DNA of 63,877 bases, taken from Dechloromonas aromatica (nom. nud.). Its GTDB lineage: Bacteria > Pseudomonadota > Gammaproteobacteria > Burkholderiales > Rhodocyclaceae. This document shows, piece after piece, positions 19,933-29,703 of the stretch; position 1 is the stretch's first letter, and every line of letters starts with the position of its first letter. The DNA is taken from positions 1 to 63,877 of the forward strand of contig JAFIHA010000060.1 in assembly GCA_017848965.1 (NCBI GenBank), in the 5' to 3' direction. The notes under the pieces were generated by a model. It saw only the letters and a list, made by a program, of their open reading frames with translations. It ran no database searches and was not told where the DNA came from. The position numbers were made by a program, and so were the translations under genes.

Positions 19933-21026
19933 AGCAGATGAAGCGGCGCGGCATCGTCGCGCTTTCCCTGGTCGGCCTGATCGGGCTCGGCTATTTCGCC
20001 TGGTCGGCCAACCGTGCCGACCAGGCTGTCGCCGCGCCGGAACCGGCGGCCAAGGCGGCGCCGGCCGGCAGCCCGGCAAAGCCGGTGGCGGTCGAACTGG
20101 CCAAGGTGCAGGCGGTCGATTTCAGCGACGAGACGAGCGCGGTCGGTACGCTGAAGGCGGCGGAATCGGTCGTGCTGCGCCCCGAAGTCAGCGGCCGCAT
20201 CGCCCGCATCGGTTTCCGTGACGGCGCGACCGTGCGGCGCGGCGATCTGCTGATCGGGCTCGACGCGACGATCCAGGAAGCCGAGCTGGCGCAAGCCAAG
20301 GCCAACGTCGAGCTGGCGCGGACAAGTTTCCGGCGCAACGAGGAACTGCTGGCCAAGAAGTTCATCAGCCCGCAGGCGCTCGACGCCTCGGCAGCGACGC
20401 TCAAGGTGCAGGAAGCGGCGCTCCAGCTGGCCGTCGCCAAGGCCGCCAAGATGCGCCTGGTGGCGCCGTTTGCCGGCATCGTCGGGCTGCGCGACGTTAG
20501 CGTCGGCGGCTACGTCAAGGAAGGCGAGGAACTGGTCAATGTCGATGATATCTCCAGCCTGCGCGTCGATTTCCGGCTCGCCGAAGCCTATTTCGGTCGC
20601 CTGCGGCCGGGTCTGGCGCTCGAACTTTCCAGCGATGCGCTGCCCGGCCAGACCTTCGCCCCGACGGTCGAGCCGATCGACCCGCAGATCGATCCGGCGG
20701 CGCGCTCGATCGCCGTCCGCGCCCGCCTCGACAACCGCCAGGGCAAGCTGCGCCCGGGCATGTTCGTGCGCGTCCGCGTCGCCTTCGGCGAGCGTAAGGG
20801 TGTCCTGATGATTCCCGAGGAAGCGGTGCAACCGGGCGCCAAGCCGTCGGTGTTCCGCGTCGTCGATGGCAAGGCGGAAGTGGCGCCGGTCAGGCTCGGC
20901 CTGCGCCGCGACGCGCAGGTCGAGGTGGTCGTGGGACTGGCTGCCGGCGATTTGATCGTTACCGCCGGCCAGTTGAAGCTGCGCCCCGGCGCCCCGGTGA
21001 AGATGCCGCAAGCGGCGCAACCATGA
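19929..21026 (+). CDS. RND efflux periplasmic adaptor subunit
   Basis: This 365-residue membrane fusion protein of the AcrA/HlyD class joins an inner-membrane RND pump to an outer-membrane channel. One N-terminal membrane anchor (GIVALSLVGLIGLGYFAWS) is followed by a barrel-sandwich lipoyl half (VVLRPEVSGRIARIGFRDG), an alpha-hairpin rich in Ala/Glu (about 115-175), the second lipoyl half (MRLVAPFAGIVGLRDVSVGGYV) and a beta-barrel domain. It overlaps both neighbours by four bases, which indicates tight coupling with the permease. No outer-membrane factor gene is present nearby. Confidence 0.93.
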   Translation: MKQMKRRGIVALSLVGLIGLGYFAWSANRADQAVAAPEPAAKAAPAGSPAKPVAVELAKVQAVDFSDETSAVGTLKAAESVVLRPEVSGRIARIGFRDGATVRRGDLLIGLDATIQEAELAQAKANVELARTSFRRNEELLAKKFISPQALDASAATLKVQEAALQLAVAKAAKMRLVAPFAGIVGLRDVSVGGYVKEGEELVNVDDISSLRVDFRLAEAYFGRLRPGLALELSSDALPGQTFAPTVEPIDPQIDPAARSIAVRARLDNRQGKLRPGMFVRVRVAFGERKGVLMIPEEAVQPGAKPSVFRVVDGKAEVAPVRLGLRRDAQVEVVVGLAAGDLIVTAGQLKLRPGAPVKMPQAAQP

Positions 21027-24000
21027 GAATTTCCGAGATCTGCATCGAGCGGCCGGTCTTCGCGACCGTGCTGTCGCTCGTCATCATGCTGCTCGGCATC
21101 GTTTCCTACGACCGGCTGTCGGTGCGCGAATACCCGAAGATCGACGAGCCGGTGGTCACCGTGTCGACCGATTACCGCGGCGCCTCCGCCGACATCATCG
21201 AGTCGCAGGTGACCAAGCCGCTCGAGGATTCGCTGGCCGGCATCGAAGGGGTCGAGGTCATCACCTCAATCTCGCGCGCCGAGCGCAGCCAGATTTCGGT
21301 CCGCTTCAAGCTCGAGCGCGAGCCCGATTCGGCCGCCGCCGACGTCCGCGACCGCGTCTCGCGGGTGCGCAACCGGCTGCCCGACGAGGTCGACGAGCCG
21401 GTCATCGCCAAGGTCGAGGCCGACGCCAACCCGATCATCTGGCTCGCCTTTTCCTCCGACCAGCATTCGCCGCTGGAAGTCACCGACGTCGCCAACCGCT
21501 TCGTCAAGCCGCGCCTGCAGACGCTGCCCGGCGCCGCCGACGTGCGCGTCTTCGGCGAGCGCAAGTTCGCCATGCGCATCTGGCTCGACAAGCAGCGCCT
21601 CGCCGCCTACCGGGTCACCGCCGCCGACGTCGAGGACGCGCTGCGCAAGCAGAACGTCGAGGTGCCGGCTGGCCGCATCGAGAGCCGCGAACGCGAATTC
21701 TCGGTGGTCGCCAGCACCGACCTGCAGACGCCGGAACAGTTCGCCGCGGTGGTTTTGCGCAGCGTCGACGGTTACCCGGTGCGTCTCGGCGATGTCGCAC
21801 GGGTCGAAATCGGCGCTGCCGCCGAGCGTACCTCGGTGCGCTTCAAGGGCCGTTCGGCGGTCTCGCTCGGCGTCATCAAGCAGGCCACCGCCAACCCGCT
21901 CGAACTGTCCAAGGCGCTGCGCGCCGAGATGCCGCGCATCGCCAGCGAATTGCCGCCGGGGATGACCGTCGACATCTCCTACGATTCGTCGATCTTCATC
22001 GACCGCTCGATCAAGTCGGTGTTCACCACCATCGGCGAGGCCATCGTGCTGGTCCTGGCGATCATCTTCTTCTTCCTGCGCAACCTGCGGGCGACGCTGA
22101 TTCCGCTGGTGACCATCCCGGTCTCGCTGGTCGGCGCCTTCGCCATCATGTTCATGCTCGACTTCTCGATCAACACGCTGACGCTGCTGGCGCTGGTGCT
22201 GGCGATCGGCCTCGTGGTCGACGACGCGATCGTCGTACTGGAAAACATCTTCCGCCACATCGAGGAAGGCATGCCGCGCCGCGAGGCGGCGTTCAAGGGG
22301 GCGAAGGAGATCGGTTTCGCGGTGGTGGCGATGACGCTGACCCTGGCCGCCGTCTACGCGCCGGTCGCCTTCATGACCGGGCGCACCGGCAAGCTGTTCA
22401 TCGAATTCGCGCTGACCCTGGCCGGCGCCGTGCTGGTCTCCGGCTTCGTCGCGCTGACGCTGTCGCCGATGATGTGCTCGGTGCTGCTCAGGCACGAGGA
22501 AAAACATTCGAAGGGCTTCGTCCTCGTCGAGAACTTCCTCAATGGGCTGAACGCCGGCTATCGCCGGGTGCTGAGCGCGGCGCTGCGGCAGCGCTGGATC
22601 GTCTTCATCGGCTTCGTCGTCGTCGCGCTCGCCTGCGGCGTCCTGCTCAAGGCGCTGAAATCCGAGCTGGCGCCGGTCGAGGACCGCGGCGTTATCCTTG
22701 GCATGTTCAACGGCCCGGACGGCGCGACGCTCGACTACACGGAAAAGTACGCGCGGCAGATCGAGGACATCTACAGCCGGACTCAGGACATCGAGCGTTA
22801 TTTCGTCGTTTCCGGCAACCCGGTGGTCAACCAGGGGATTTCCTTCGTCGGCCTGACCGACTGGAGCGAGCGCCGACGCAGTTCGTCCGACATCGCCAAG
22901 GAACTGTTCCCGAAGTTCGGCGCCGTGCCCGGCGTCATGGCCTTCCCGGTGACGCCGCCGTCGCTCGGCCAGAGCCCGCGCGAACGGCCGATCAATTTCG
23001 TCATCGTCACCAGCGCGCCCTACGCCGAACTGCAGAAGGTGACCCAGGAATTCCTCGGCGAACTGGCCAGGAACCCCGGGCTGACCAACGTCGATACCGA
23101 CCTCAAGCTGAACAAGCCGGAACTCTCGGTCGCCGTGCGCCGCGACAAGGCGGCCGACATCGGCGTGCCGGTCGAGACCATCGGCCGCACCCTGGAAACC
23201 TTCCTCGGCGGCCGCCAGGTCACCCGCTTCAAGCGCGACGGCGAGCAGTACGACGTGATCGTCCAGGTCGCCGACGCCGACCGTACCAATCCGGCCGACA
23301 TCCGGGACATCTACGTGCGTGGCGGCGACGGCAGCATGCTTTCGCTCGACAACCTGCTCGACGTCGGCGAAACCGTGGCGCCGCGCGAACTCAACCACTT
23401 CGGCCAGCGGCGGGCGGTGACGATCACCGCCAACCTGGCGCCCGGCTACACCATGGGCGAAGCGCTGACGGCGATGGACCAGCTTGCCGCGCAGGTCCTG
23501 AAGCCGGGCTACACCGTCGATTACAACGGCCAGTCGCGCGAGTTCCGGCAGTCGTCGGCGTCGCTGGCGCTGACTTTCGCGCTCGCCCTGGCCTTCATCT
23601 ACCTGGTGCTGGCGGCGCAGTTCGAGAGTTTCCGCGACCCCTTCATCATTCTGCTCACCGTGCCGCTGTCGATGGCCGGCGCGCTGTTCGCGCTGTGGGC
23701 GACCAACGGCACGCTCAACGTCTACAGCCAGATCGGCCTGGTCACGCTGGTCGGGCTGATCACCAAGCACGGCATCCTGATCGTCGAGTTCGCCAACCAG
23801 TTGCAGGAAAAAGGGCGCAGCGTGCGGGAGGCGGTGATCGAGGCCGCCGAACTGCGCCTGCGGCCGATCCTGATGACCACCGGCGCCATGGTTCTCGGCG
23901 CCGTACCGCTGGCGCTGGCCAGCGGTGCCGGCGCCGAATCGCGCCAGCAGATCGGCTGGGTGATCGTCGGCGGCCTGCTGCTCGGCACCTTCCTGACGCT

Positions 24001-24067
24001 GTTCGTGGTGCCGGCGGTCTATACCCTGCTGGCGGCGCGCAAGGCCGCCTTGGCAAGCCAGGAGTGA
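21023..24067 (+). CDS. RND efflux permease, HAE1 family
   Basis: This proton-driven inner-membrane transporter has 1014 residues and twelve predicted helices around two large periplasmic loops. The first helix begins ICIERPVFATVLSLVIML. The proton-relay pair is visible in helix 4 as VVDDAIVVLENI. The second half repeats the pattern (LVGLITKHGILIVEF). The protein is of the multidrug/solvent (HAE1) type rather than the heavy-metal (CusA) type, because metal-site methionine clusters are not evident. It overlaps the adaptor gene by four bases and is followed two bases later by a response regulator gene. The substrate is unknown. Confidence 0.95.
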   Translation: MRISEICIERPVFATVLSLVIMLLGIVSYDRLSVREYPKIDEPVVTVSTDYRGASADIIESQVTKPLEDSLAGIEGVEVITSISRAERSQISVRFKLEREPDSAAADVRDRVSRVRNRLPDEVDEPVIAKVEADANPIIWLAFSSDQHSPLEVTDVANRFVKPRLQTLPGAADVRVFGERKFAMRIWLDKQRLAAYRVTAADVEDALRKQNVEVPAGRIESREREFSVVASTDLQTPEQFAAVVLRSVDGYPVRLGDVARVEIGAAAERTSVRFKGRSAVSLGVIKQATANPLELSKALRAEMPRIASELPPGMTVDISYDSSIFIDRSIKSVFTTIGEAIVLVLAIIFFFLRNLRATLIPLVTIPVSLVGAFAIMFMLDFSINTLTLLALVLAIGLVVDDAIVVLENIFRHIEEGMPRREAAFKGAKEIGFAVVAMTLTLAAVYAPVAFMTGRTGKLFIEFALTLAGAVLVSGFVALTLSPMMCSVLLRHEEKHSKGFVLVENFLNGLNAGYRRVLSAALRQRWIVFIGFVVVALACGVLLKALKSELAPVEDRGVILGMFNGPDGATLDYTEKYARQIEDIYSRTQDIERYFVVSGNPVVNQGISFVGLTDWSERRRSSSDIAKELFPKFGAVPGVMAFPVTPPSLGQSPRERPINFVIVTSAPYAELQKVTQEFLGELARNPGLTNVDTDLKLNKPELSVAVRRDKAADIGVPVETIGRTLETFLGGRQVTRFKRDGEQYDVIVQVADADRTNPADIRDIYVRGGDGSMLSLDNLLDVGETVAPRELNHFGQRRAVTITANLAPGYTMGEALTAMDQLAAQVLKPGYTVDYNGQSREFRQSSASLALTFALALAFIYLVLAAQFESFRDPFIILLTVPLSMAGALFALWATNGTLNVYSQIGLVTLVGLITKHGILIVEFANQLQEKGRSVREAVIEAAELRLRPILMTTGAMVLGAVPLALASGAGAESRQQIGWVIVGGLLLGTFLTLFVVPAVYTLLAARKAALASQE

Positions 24068-24069
24068 AC

Positions 24070-25197
24070 ATGGAAGAAAAACCGCTGGTCTTCATCGTCG
24101 ACGACGATCAGGTCCTCCTCGACGTGGTCGATGCGGCGCTCGCCGACGACTTCCGCCGCGAGTCGTTCACCGCCGGCGAAGCCTGCCTGACGCGGCTTGC
24201 CGAGTGCCGGCCGGACATCGTCCTGCTCGATCTCAGCCTGCCCGGCATCGGCGGCTTCGAGGTCTGCCAGCGCCTGAAGGGCGACTGGGAAAGCCGCGAC
24301 ATTCCGATCCTTTTCATCTCCGCCAGCGACGACATCGACACCCGGCTGCTCTGCTACGAGGCGGGCGGCGAGGATTTCATCACCAAGCCCTTCGACCCCG
24401 CCGAGCTGCTGCGCAAGGTGCGCGTCGCCGCCCGCATTCTCGACGAGAAGCGCGCCCTCCACGAACAGGCCGGTTACGCGCAACGCACGGCGATGTCGGC
24501 GATGGTCAGCATGGGCGAGCTGGGCGTCGTCCTGCAGTTCCTCAGCAAGTCCTTCGCCTGCGGCAGCCAGGAGGAACTCGGCGCCGCGCTGCTCGACGCG
24601 CTACGCCAGTACGAACTGAACGCCGCGCTGCAGTTGCGCCTGGGCGACGGTGCGCTGACCGTCAGCGACAACGGCCGCGAATTGCCGCTCGAAGTCTCGG
24701 TGCTCAACCACGTCCGCCATTCCGGTCGCATCTTCCAGTTCCGCAGCCGCTGCGTCTTCAACTACGGTCGGGTGACGGTGCTGATCAACGACATGCCGCT
24801 GGCCGATCCCGACCGCTGCGGCCGCATCCGCGACAACGTCGCGCTGCTCGCCGAGGGGGCGGACGCCCGCATGCAGGCGATCGAAGCCGAGGAACTGGCG
24901 CGCCACCGCCGCGCCGGTATCGAGGCGGCGCTGCCGCGCGTGCAGTGCACGCTGGAATCGGTACAGGCCAACTACCGGCGCAATTCGCTGGAACTGACGC
25001 AATCGATGATCGAGTTCCAGGAAGCGCTCGGCAAATCCTTCATTTCGCTCGGTCTCAGCGAAGCGCAGGAAAACTCGCTGACGACGCTGGCCGACGCCTA
25101 CATGCAGCGCATGGTTGCCAGCCAGGACGCCAGCCTGCAGACGATCGGCGAACTGCAGGCGCTCGCCGCCAGCCTGAAGGACGTGCTCAGGCGCTGA
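24070..25197 (+). CDS. response regulator with a novel C-terminal region
   Basis: This 375-residue protein has a REC domain at residues 1-125, with the acidic pair in IVDDDQ, the phospho-acceptor Asp54 in VLLDLSLPG and Lys106 in TKPFD. The rest is not a DNA-binding domain. It is a mixed helical region (about 140-375) with a central beta-rich part and a C-terminal helical, coiled-coil-like end, and matches no output domain I recognise. No histidine kinase is adjacent. It follows the RND permease by two bases and is probably cotranscribed. Its 3' end overlaps the convergent miaA gene by 11 bases. Confidence 0.82.
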   Translation: MEEKPLVFIVDDDQVLLDVVDAALADDFRRESFTAGEACLTRLAECRPDIVLLDLSLPGIGGFEVCQRLKGDWESRDIPILFISASDDIDTRLLCYEAGGEDFITKPFDPAELLRKVRVAARILDEKRALHEQAGYAQRTAMSAMVSMGELGVVLQFLSKSFACGSQEELGAALLDALRQYELNAALQLRLGDGALTVSDNGRELPLEVSVLNHVRHSGRIFQFRSRCVFNYGRVTVLINDMPLADPDRCGRIRDNVALLAEGADARMQAIEAEELARHRRAGIEAALPRVQCTLESVQANYRRNSLELTQSMIEFQEALGKSFISLGLSEAQENSLTTLADAYMQRMVASQDASLQTIGELQALAASLKDVLRR

Positions 25198-26122
25198 GGA
25201 AACGGGCGACGCGGTCGGCGACGCGCTCGCTCAGTTGCGGCGCGACGCAGTCGAGGCTTTCCGCGGCGAACGAGTTGCCGAGCCAGGTGATTTGCCGCTT
25301 GGCCAATTGGCGGGTGGCGAAGATGCCGCGCTCACGCATCTCGCGGCGCGTGATCACGCCGTCCTGGGCCTCCCAGACCTGGCGGTAGCCGACGCAACGC
25401 ATCGACGGCAGGTCGGCGCTGAGCCGGTATTTGCGGCGTAGCGCGGCGAGTTCGTCGTCGAGCCCGGCGAGCAGCATCTCGTCGAAACGGCGGGCGATGC
25501 GCTCGTGCAGCACGGCGCGCTCGGACGGCAGCAGCGCCAGTTGCAGGAAGTCGTAGGGCGGCTTCTCGGTGGCGCTCTCCTGCAGCAGTTCCGACATCGG
25601 CCGACCGCTCGTCAGGCAGACTTCGAGCGCGCGCTGGATGCGCTGGCTGTCGTTCGGCGGCAGGCGGGCGGCGGTGACCGGGTCGAGCGCGGCGAGGCGG
25701 GCATGCATGGCCGGCCAACCGGCACGTGCCGCTTCGGCGTCGAGTTCGGCGCGCAACGCGGCGTCGGCCTGCGGCAGTTCGGCCAGGCCATGGAGCAGGG
25801 CGCGGAAGTAGAGCATGGTGCCGCCGACCAGCACCGGCACGCGGCCGGCGGCGGTGATCTCGGCCATCGCGGCGAGGGCGTCGGCGCGGAAGCGGGCAGC
25901 CGAGTAGCGTTCTTCCGGCGTGATCAGGTCGATCAGGCGGTGCGGGTAGCGGGCCAGCGTCGCGGCGTCCGGCTTGGCGGTGCCGATGTCCATGTCGATG
26001 AAGACCTGCGCCGAATCGACGCTGATCAGTTCGACGGGGAAGCGGTCGGCGAGCGCCATCGCGGCGGCGGTCTTGCCCGAGGCGGTCGGGCCCATGATCA
26101 GGATGGCGGGCGGCAGATTCAT
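25187..26122 (-). CDS. miaA: tRNA dimethylallyltransferase
   Basis: MiaA adds a dimethylallyl group to A37 of tRNAs that read codons starting with U. The 311-residue protein shows the P-loop GPTASGKT, the [16 protein letters not shown] motif carrying the catalytic Asp, and [13 protein letters not shown], all typical of the family. The start at ATG 26122 ([10 protein letters not shown]) puts the P-loop near residue 9 as in other MiaA proteins. It faces the PBP7-type gene head-to-head across 43 bases and overlaps the response regulator tail-to-tail. Confidence 0.97.
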   Translation of the reverse strand: MNLPPAILIMGPTASGKTAAAMALADRFPVELISVDSAQVFIDMDIGTAKPDAATLARYPHRLIDLITPEERYSAARFRADALAAMAEITAAGRVPVLVGGTMLYFRALLHGLAELPQADAALRAELDAEAARAGWPAMHARLAALDPVTAARLPPNDSQRIQRALEVCLTSGRPMSELLQESATEKPPYDFLQLALLPSERAVLHERIARRFDEMLLAGLDDELAALRRKYRLSADLPSMRCVGYRQVWEAQDGVITRREMRERGIFATRQLAKRQITWLGNSFAAESLDCVAPQLSERVADRVARFLSA

Positions 26123-26150
26123 GGCGGCGAATGCTAGCACGGCAGAGGGC

Positions 26151-26156
26151 TATAAT
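26151..26156 (+). promoter_or_regulatory. -10 element very close to the endopeptidase start codon
   Basis: A perfect TATAAT lies only nine bases before the ATG at 26166. If used, transcription would begin about three bases before the start codon, giving a leaderless or near-leaderless mRNA. No Shine-Dalgarno sequence is present in the gap, which agrees with that reading. A good -35 is not visible. Confidence 0.5.
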
Positions 26157-26165
26157 TCTTCGACC

Positions 26166-26981
26166 ATGCCTTCCCATCTCTCCCGTCGCCGCCTGCTCGC
26201 CGGCGGTCTGCTCGCCCCGACGCTCTGCCTGCCCGCGCTGGCCGGGGCGACCGCGGCCGACCGCCTGCCCGGGCTGAGCGCCCGCCACGCCTACGTCGGC
26301 AGCCTCGACGACACGCTGCTGGCGATCGACGCCGAGCGGCCGGTACAGATTGCCTCGATCAGCAAGCTGATCACCGCCTGGGTCGTGCTCAGTGCCGAAC
26401 TGCCGCTGGGCGAGAGCATCCGCATCGAGCAGGACGACGTCGTGCGTTCCGAATACACGCGCTCCAGCCTCGAGGTCGGGACGCGCTGGCGGCGCGAGCA
26501 ACTGCTCGAGTGGCTGGTGGTGACTTCCGACAACCGGGCGGCGGCGGCGCTGGCGCGCAGCTTCCCCGGCGGCTGGGAGGAGTTTCGTTACTCAATGCGG
26601 GCGTTGATGACGCAGATGCAGTTGTTCAGCTTCGATTTCGGCGACGCCGCCGGGCTCTCGTCGACCAACCGCGCCAGCGCCCGCGATCTCGGCGTGCTGC
26701 TGGTGACCCTGGCGCAGATTCCCTATTTCCAGGACTTGTCGCGCAAGACGGCGGTGGGCGGCAAGCTGAACGTCAACCGCTTCGCCCATGATCGTTCGGT
26801 GGCGCTGCTCGCCGGCAAGACCGGCTTCACCTCGGCGGCCGGCTTCTGCCTGGCCGAGGCCGAGCAGTTCGGCGGCCGGGTCGTCGCCCTGGTCGTCCTC
26901 AACGCGGCGGATCGCGAGGCGCGCGCCCGCGACATGGCCCGCCTGCGCAGTTACGCCCGGGAAAGACTGGGTACTGCCTGA
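26166..26981 (+). CDS. D-alanyl-D-alanine endopeptidase, PBP7 type (peptidase S11)
   Basis: This 271-residue periplasmic serine peptidase cleaves peptidoglycan cross-links or trims stem peptides. The three active-site motifs are intact: SISK (64-67), SDN (121-123) and KTG (in AGKTGFTS, near 220). The N-terminus MPSHLSRRRLLAGGLL matches a twin-arginine signal (SRRxLL), which is unusual for this family, where Sec signals are common. It is short like PbpG and lacks the C-terminal domain of PBP5. It has a TATAAT box almost touching its start codon and converges with the GGDEF/EAL gene, whose stop lies two bases away. Confidence 0.9.
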   Translation: MPSHLSRRRLLAGGLLAPTLCLPALAGATAADRLPGLSARHAYVGSLDDTLLAIDAERPVQIASISKLITAWVVLSAELPLGESIRIEQDDVVRSEYTRSSLEVGTRWRREQLLEWLVVTSDNRAAAALARSFPGGWEEFRYSMRALMTQMQLFSFDFGDAAGLSSTNRASARDLGVLLVTLAQIPYFQDLSRKTAVGGKLNVNRFAHDRSVALLAGKTGFTSAAGFCLAEAEQFGGRVVALVVLNAADREARARDMARLRSYARERLGTA

Positions 26982-26982
26982 A

Positions 26983-29676
26983 TCAAGCCTGCTGCGCCAT
27001 GCCGCGCAACAGGGCTTCGGCGCTGGCGGCGCTGGCCGGCTTGCCGAAATGGTAGCCCTGCATCAGCTCGCAGCCGAGCTGCAGCAGGAATTCGCTCTGC
27101 GCTTCCTGCTCGACGCCTTCGGCGATGACTTCCTTCTGCAGGCTGGCGGCAATGGCGATGATGGCGCGGACGATGGCGACGTCGTCGCTGCCGTCGGGCA
27201 GATCGCGGACGAAGGACTGGTCGATCTTGATCCGGTCGAAGGGCAGGCGCTTCAGGTAGCCGAGGCTGGAATAGCCGGTGCCGAAGTCATCGACCGACAG
27301 CTTGATGCCGATCGCCCGCAACTGCTGGAGGACGTCGATGATGCGCTCGGTGTCGTGGATGAACGCGCTCTCGGTGATCTCCAGTTCCAGCCAGCGTGCG
27401 TCGAGGCCGGTTTCGGCGAGGATGCGGGCGACCCGCTGCGGCAGGTCGGGCAGGCGCAGCTGCACCGCTGACAGGTTGACGGCGACCACCACCGGCGGCA
27501 GCCCCATATCCTGCCAGCGGCGGTTCTGCTGGCAGGCTTCGCGCAGGACGCGTTCGCCGACCTGGTAGATCAGGCTGCTTTCCTCGGCGACTGGAATGAA
27601 GCGCGCCGGCGGGATGTTGCCGAGTTCGGGGTGCTGCCAGCGGACCAGTGCTTCGAAGCCGATCAGGCGGCCGTTGCGGACGTCGGTCTGCGGCTGGTAA
27701 TGGACAAAGATCTCATCGCCGTAGAGGGCGCGGCGCAGGTTGTTCTCCAGCGTCACCCGTTCCGAAATACGCAGGTTCATTTCCGGCGTGAAGAAGCGGT
27801 AGGTGTTGCCGCCTGCCGCCTTCGCCTGGTACATCGCGGTGTCGGCGTTCTTCAGCAGGCTGCCGATGTCGTTGCCGTCGTGCGGGTAGGTGCAGATGCC
27901 GATGCTGGCGCCGACGCGCAATTCGTGACCGGCGACGACGAAGGGATGGCTGATGGCGTTGATCAGGCGCTGGGCGATCGTCGCCAGGCGCGCCGGCGCG
28001 CCGTGGCCGCGGATCAGGATGGCGAATTCGTCGCCGCCCTGGCGGCTGATCGTGTCGCGTTCGTCGAGGCTGGCGCTGAGCCGCTGGGCGACCTGCAGCA
28101 GCAACTGGTCGCCGATGTCGTGGCCGAGCGTGTCGTTGATGTTCTTGAAATGGTCGAGGTCGAGGAACATCAGCGCCAGTTCGGCCTGGTTGCCGAGCGT
28201 TTCGGCCAGCGCGCTGGCCATGTGCTCGGTGAGCAGCACGCGGTTGGGCAGGTCGGTCAGCAGATCGTGTTCGGCGAGATGGCGGATGCGTTGCTGGTCT
28301 TCGCGCAACTGGGTGATGTCGCGGGCGACGCCGGCGACACCGGCGATCACGCCGCGATCGTCGAACACCGGGGTGGCGATGTATTCGTAGTGGCGCTGGC
28401 CGTCCCGTTCGGATTGCAGGCTGCCGGTCCGCTTCTGTTGACATTGTTGCAGCAGCGCTTCGGCGGAGAGAGCGGCGAGTGCCTGGCCAAGCGTGCTGGG
28501 CAGCCCGTTTTCCACCGGCTGGCCGAGGATGGCATCGACCGACTTGCCGGACAGTGCGGCGTAGGCGTCGTTGACCGCGATCAGCAGGCCCTGGCGGTCG
28601 CTCAGCCAGGCTGGGTCGGGCAGGCTGTCGAGCAGGGCACGGGTACGGCGGAAGGTGTTTTCGTAGGCCCGGGTCATGCCCTGGGCGATCTCCCGGGCGC
28701 GGTCGTAGGTACGCATCCAGACGACGATCCAGCCGGCGAGCACGGCGGCGAGCAGGGCAGCGCTCAGGCTCGCCCAGAAGACCTGCTGCCGCCAGTTGGT
28801 CAGGAAGTGCGCCGGCGCATGGCCGACGACGACATAGAAGGGGTAGTCGCCGACCCGGCGGGCGACGAAGAGGCGTTCGACGGCGTCGATCGCCGATGCC
28901 GTGGTGAAACTGGTGTGCTTGCCCTGGCGGCGGATCAGCTCGGTGATGCTGGGGTGGCTGACGACCTGGCCGATCTTTGCCGGTACCGCCGGGTAGCGGG
29001 CGATCAGGCGTTGCTGGTCGTCGAGCAGGGCGACGCTCTGACCGCTGCCGAGGTCGAGGTTGGCAAAGAAGTTCTGGAAATGGTCGGTGCGGATCGCCGC
29101 CTGGATCAGGCCGGCGAAATTGCCGTGGCTGTCCTCGATCCGCCGGCTCAGCGTGACCACCCAGTTGTGGGTGATGCGGGCGTACAGCGGTTCGGAAATC
29201 ACCAGCTTGCCCGACGGGTCGTCGCGGTTGCGCTGGAAATAGGCGCGATCGTCGATGCGAGCCGGCGCCGTGCGGCCGCTGGCGTCGAAGATGAAACGGC
29301 CCTGGGCATCGGCGACGCGCAGGCTTTGCGATTCGCTGGCGATCAACTGGAGGTGGCGGGCCAGGCTGGCGTTGATGTCGATGCTGCCGTTCGCTTTGTT
29401 GCTGCGCAGCGCGGAGAGGTGGAGCTGGCCGGCGAGCAGGATGGTGTCGACCTTGTCGATCGTGTTGCGCCCGTGGTCTTCGAGGACGCGCGCGAGGTTG
29501 TCCAGGTTGCGCAGGGCGAAGTCGCTTTCGCGTTGATGAGCGATCAGCAGGCCGATCGTCAGCAGCGCGGCGTAGGTGATGAAGGCCAGCGTTCCCAGTC
29601 CCAGCAGGGCAAGGCGCCGCCAGTTGTCCTGCTGGTGCGAAACCAGATTGTGGATTCGCGAAATAAGAAACTTCAT
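26983..29676 (-). CDS. membrane GGDEF/EAL cyclic-di-GMP protein with Cache and PAS domains
   Basis: This 897-residue inner-membrane signalling protein has two transmembrane helices flanking a periplasmic Cache-like sensor (about 50-300). These are followed by a PAS domain (about 340-460), a GGDEF domain with the intact motif RQGGDEF, and an EAL domain with EALVRW, LEITES, DDFGTGYSSL, KIDQSFV and EGVEQ. Both catalytic sets look complete, so it may make and degrade c-di-GMP. The inhibitory RxxD site before GGDEF is absent (the position reads DERD). It begins 27 bases after mutL and may be cotranscribed with it. Confidence 0.95.
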   Translation of the reverse strand: MKFLISRIHNLVSHQQDNWRRLALLGLGTLAFITYAALLTIGLLIAHQRESDFALRNLDNLARVLEDHGRNTIDKVDTILLAGQLHLSALRSNKANGSIDINASLARHLQLIASESQSLRVADAQGRFIFDASGRTAPARIDDRAYFQRNRDDPSGKLVISEPLYARITHNWVVTLSRRIEDSHGNFAGLIQAAIRTDHFQNFFANLDLGSGQSVALLDDQQRLIARYPAVPAKIGQVVSHPSITELIRRQGKHTSFTTASAIDAVERLFVARRVGDYPFYVVVGHAPAHFLTNWRQQVFWASLSAALLAAVLAGWIVVWMRTYDRAREIAQGMTRAYENTFRRTRALLDSLPDPAWLSDRQGLLIAVNDAYAALSGKSVDAILGQPVENGLPSTLGQALAALSAEALLQQCQQKRTGSLQSERDGQRHYEYIATPVFDDRGVIAGVAGVARDITQLREDQQRIRHLAEHDLLTDLPNRVLLTEHMASALAETLGNQAELALMFLDLDHFKNINDTLGHDIGDQLLLQVAQRLSASLDERDTISRQGGDEFAILIRGHGAPARLATIAQRLINAISHPFVVAGHELRVGASIGICTYPHDGNDIGSLLKNADTAMYQAKAAGGNTYRFFTPEMNLRISERVTLENNLRRALYGDEIFVHYQPQTDVRNGRLIGFEALVRWQHPELGNIPPARFIPVAEESSLIYQVGERVLREACQQNRRWQDMGLPPVVVAVNLSAVQLRLPDLPQRVARILAETGLDARWLELEITESAFIHDTERIIDVLQQLRAIGIKLSVDDFGTGYSSLGYLKRLPFDRIKIDQSFVRDLPDGSDDVAIVRAIIAIAASLQKEVIAEGVEQEAQSEFLLQLGCELMQGYHFGKPASAASAEALLRGMAQQA

Positions 29677-29703
29677 CGATGCTCCGGGCGTGATGAATCC
29701 GGA

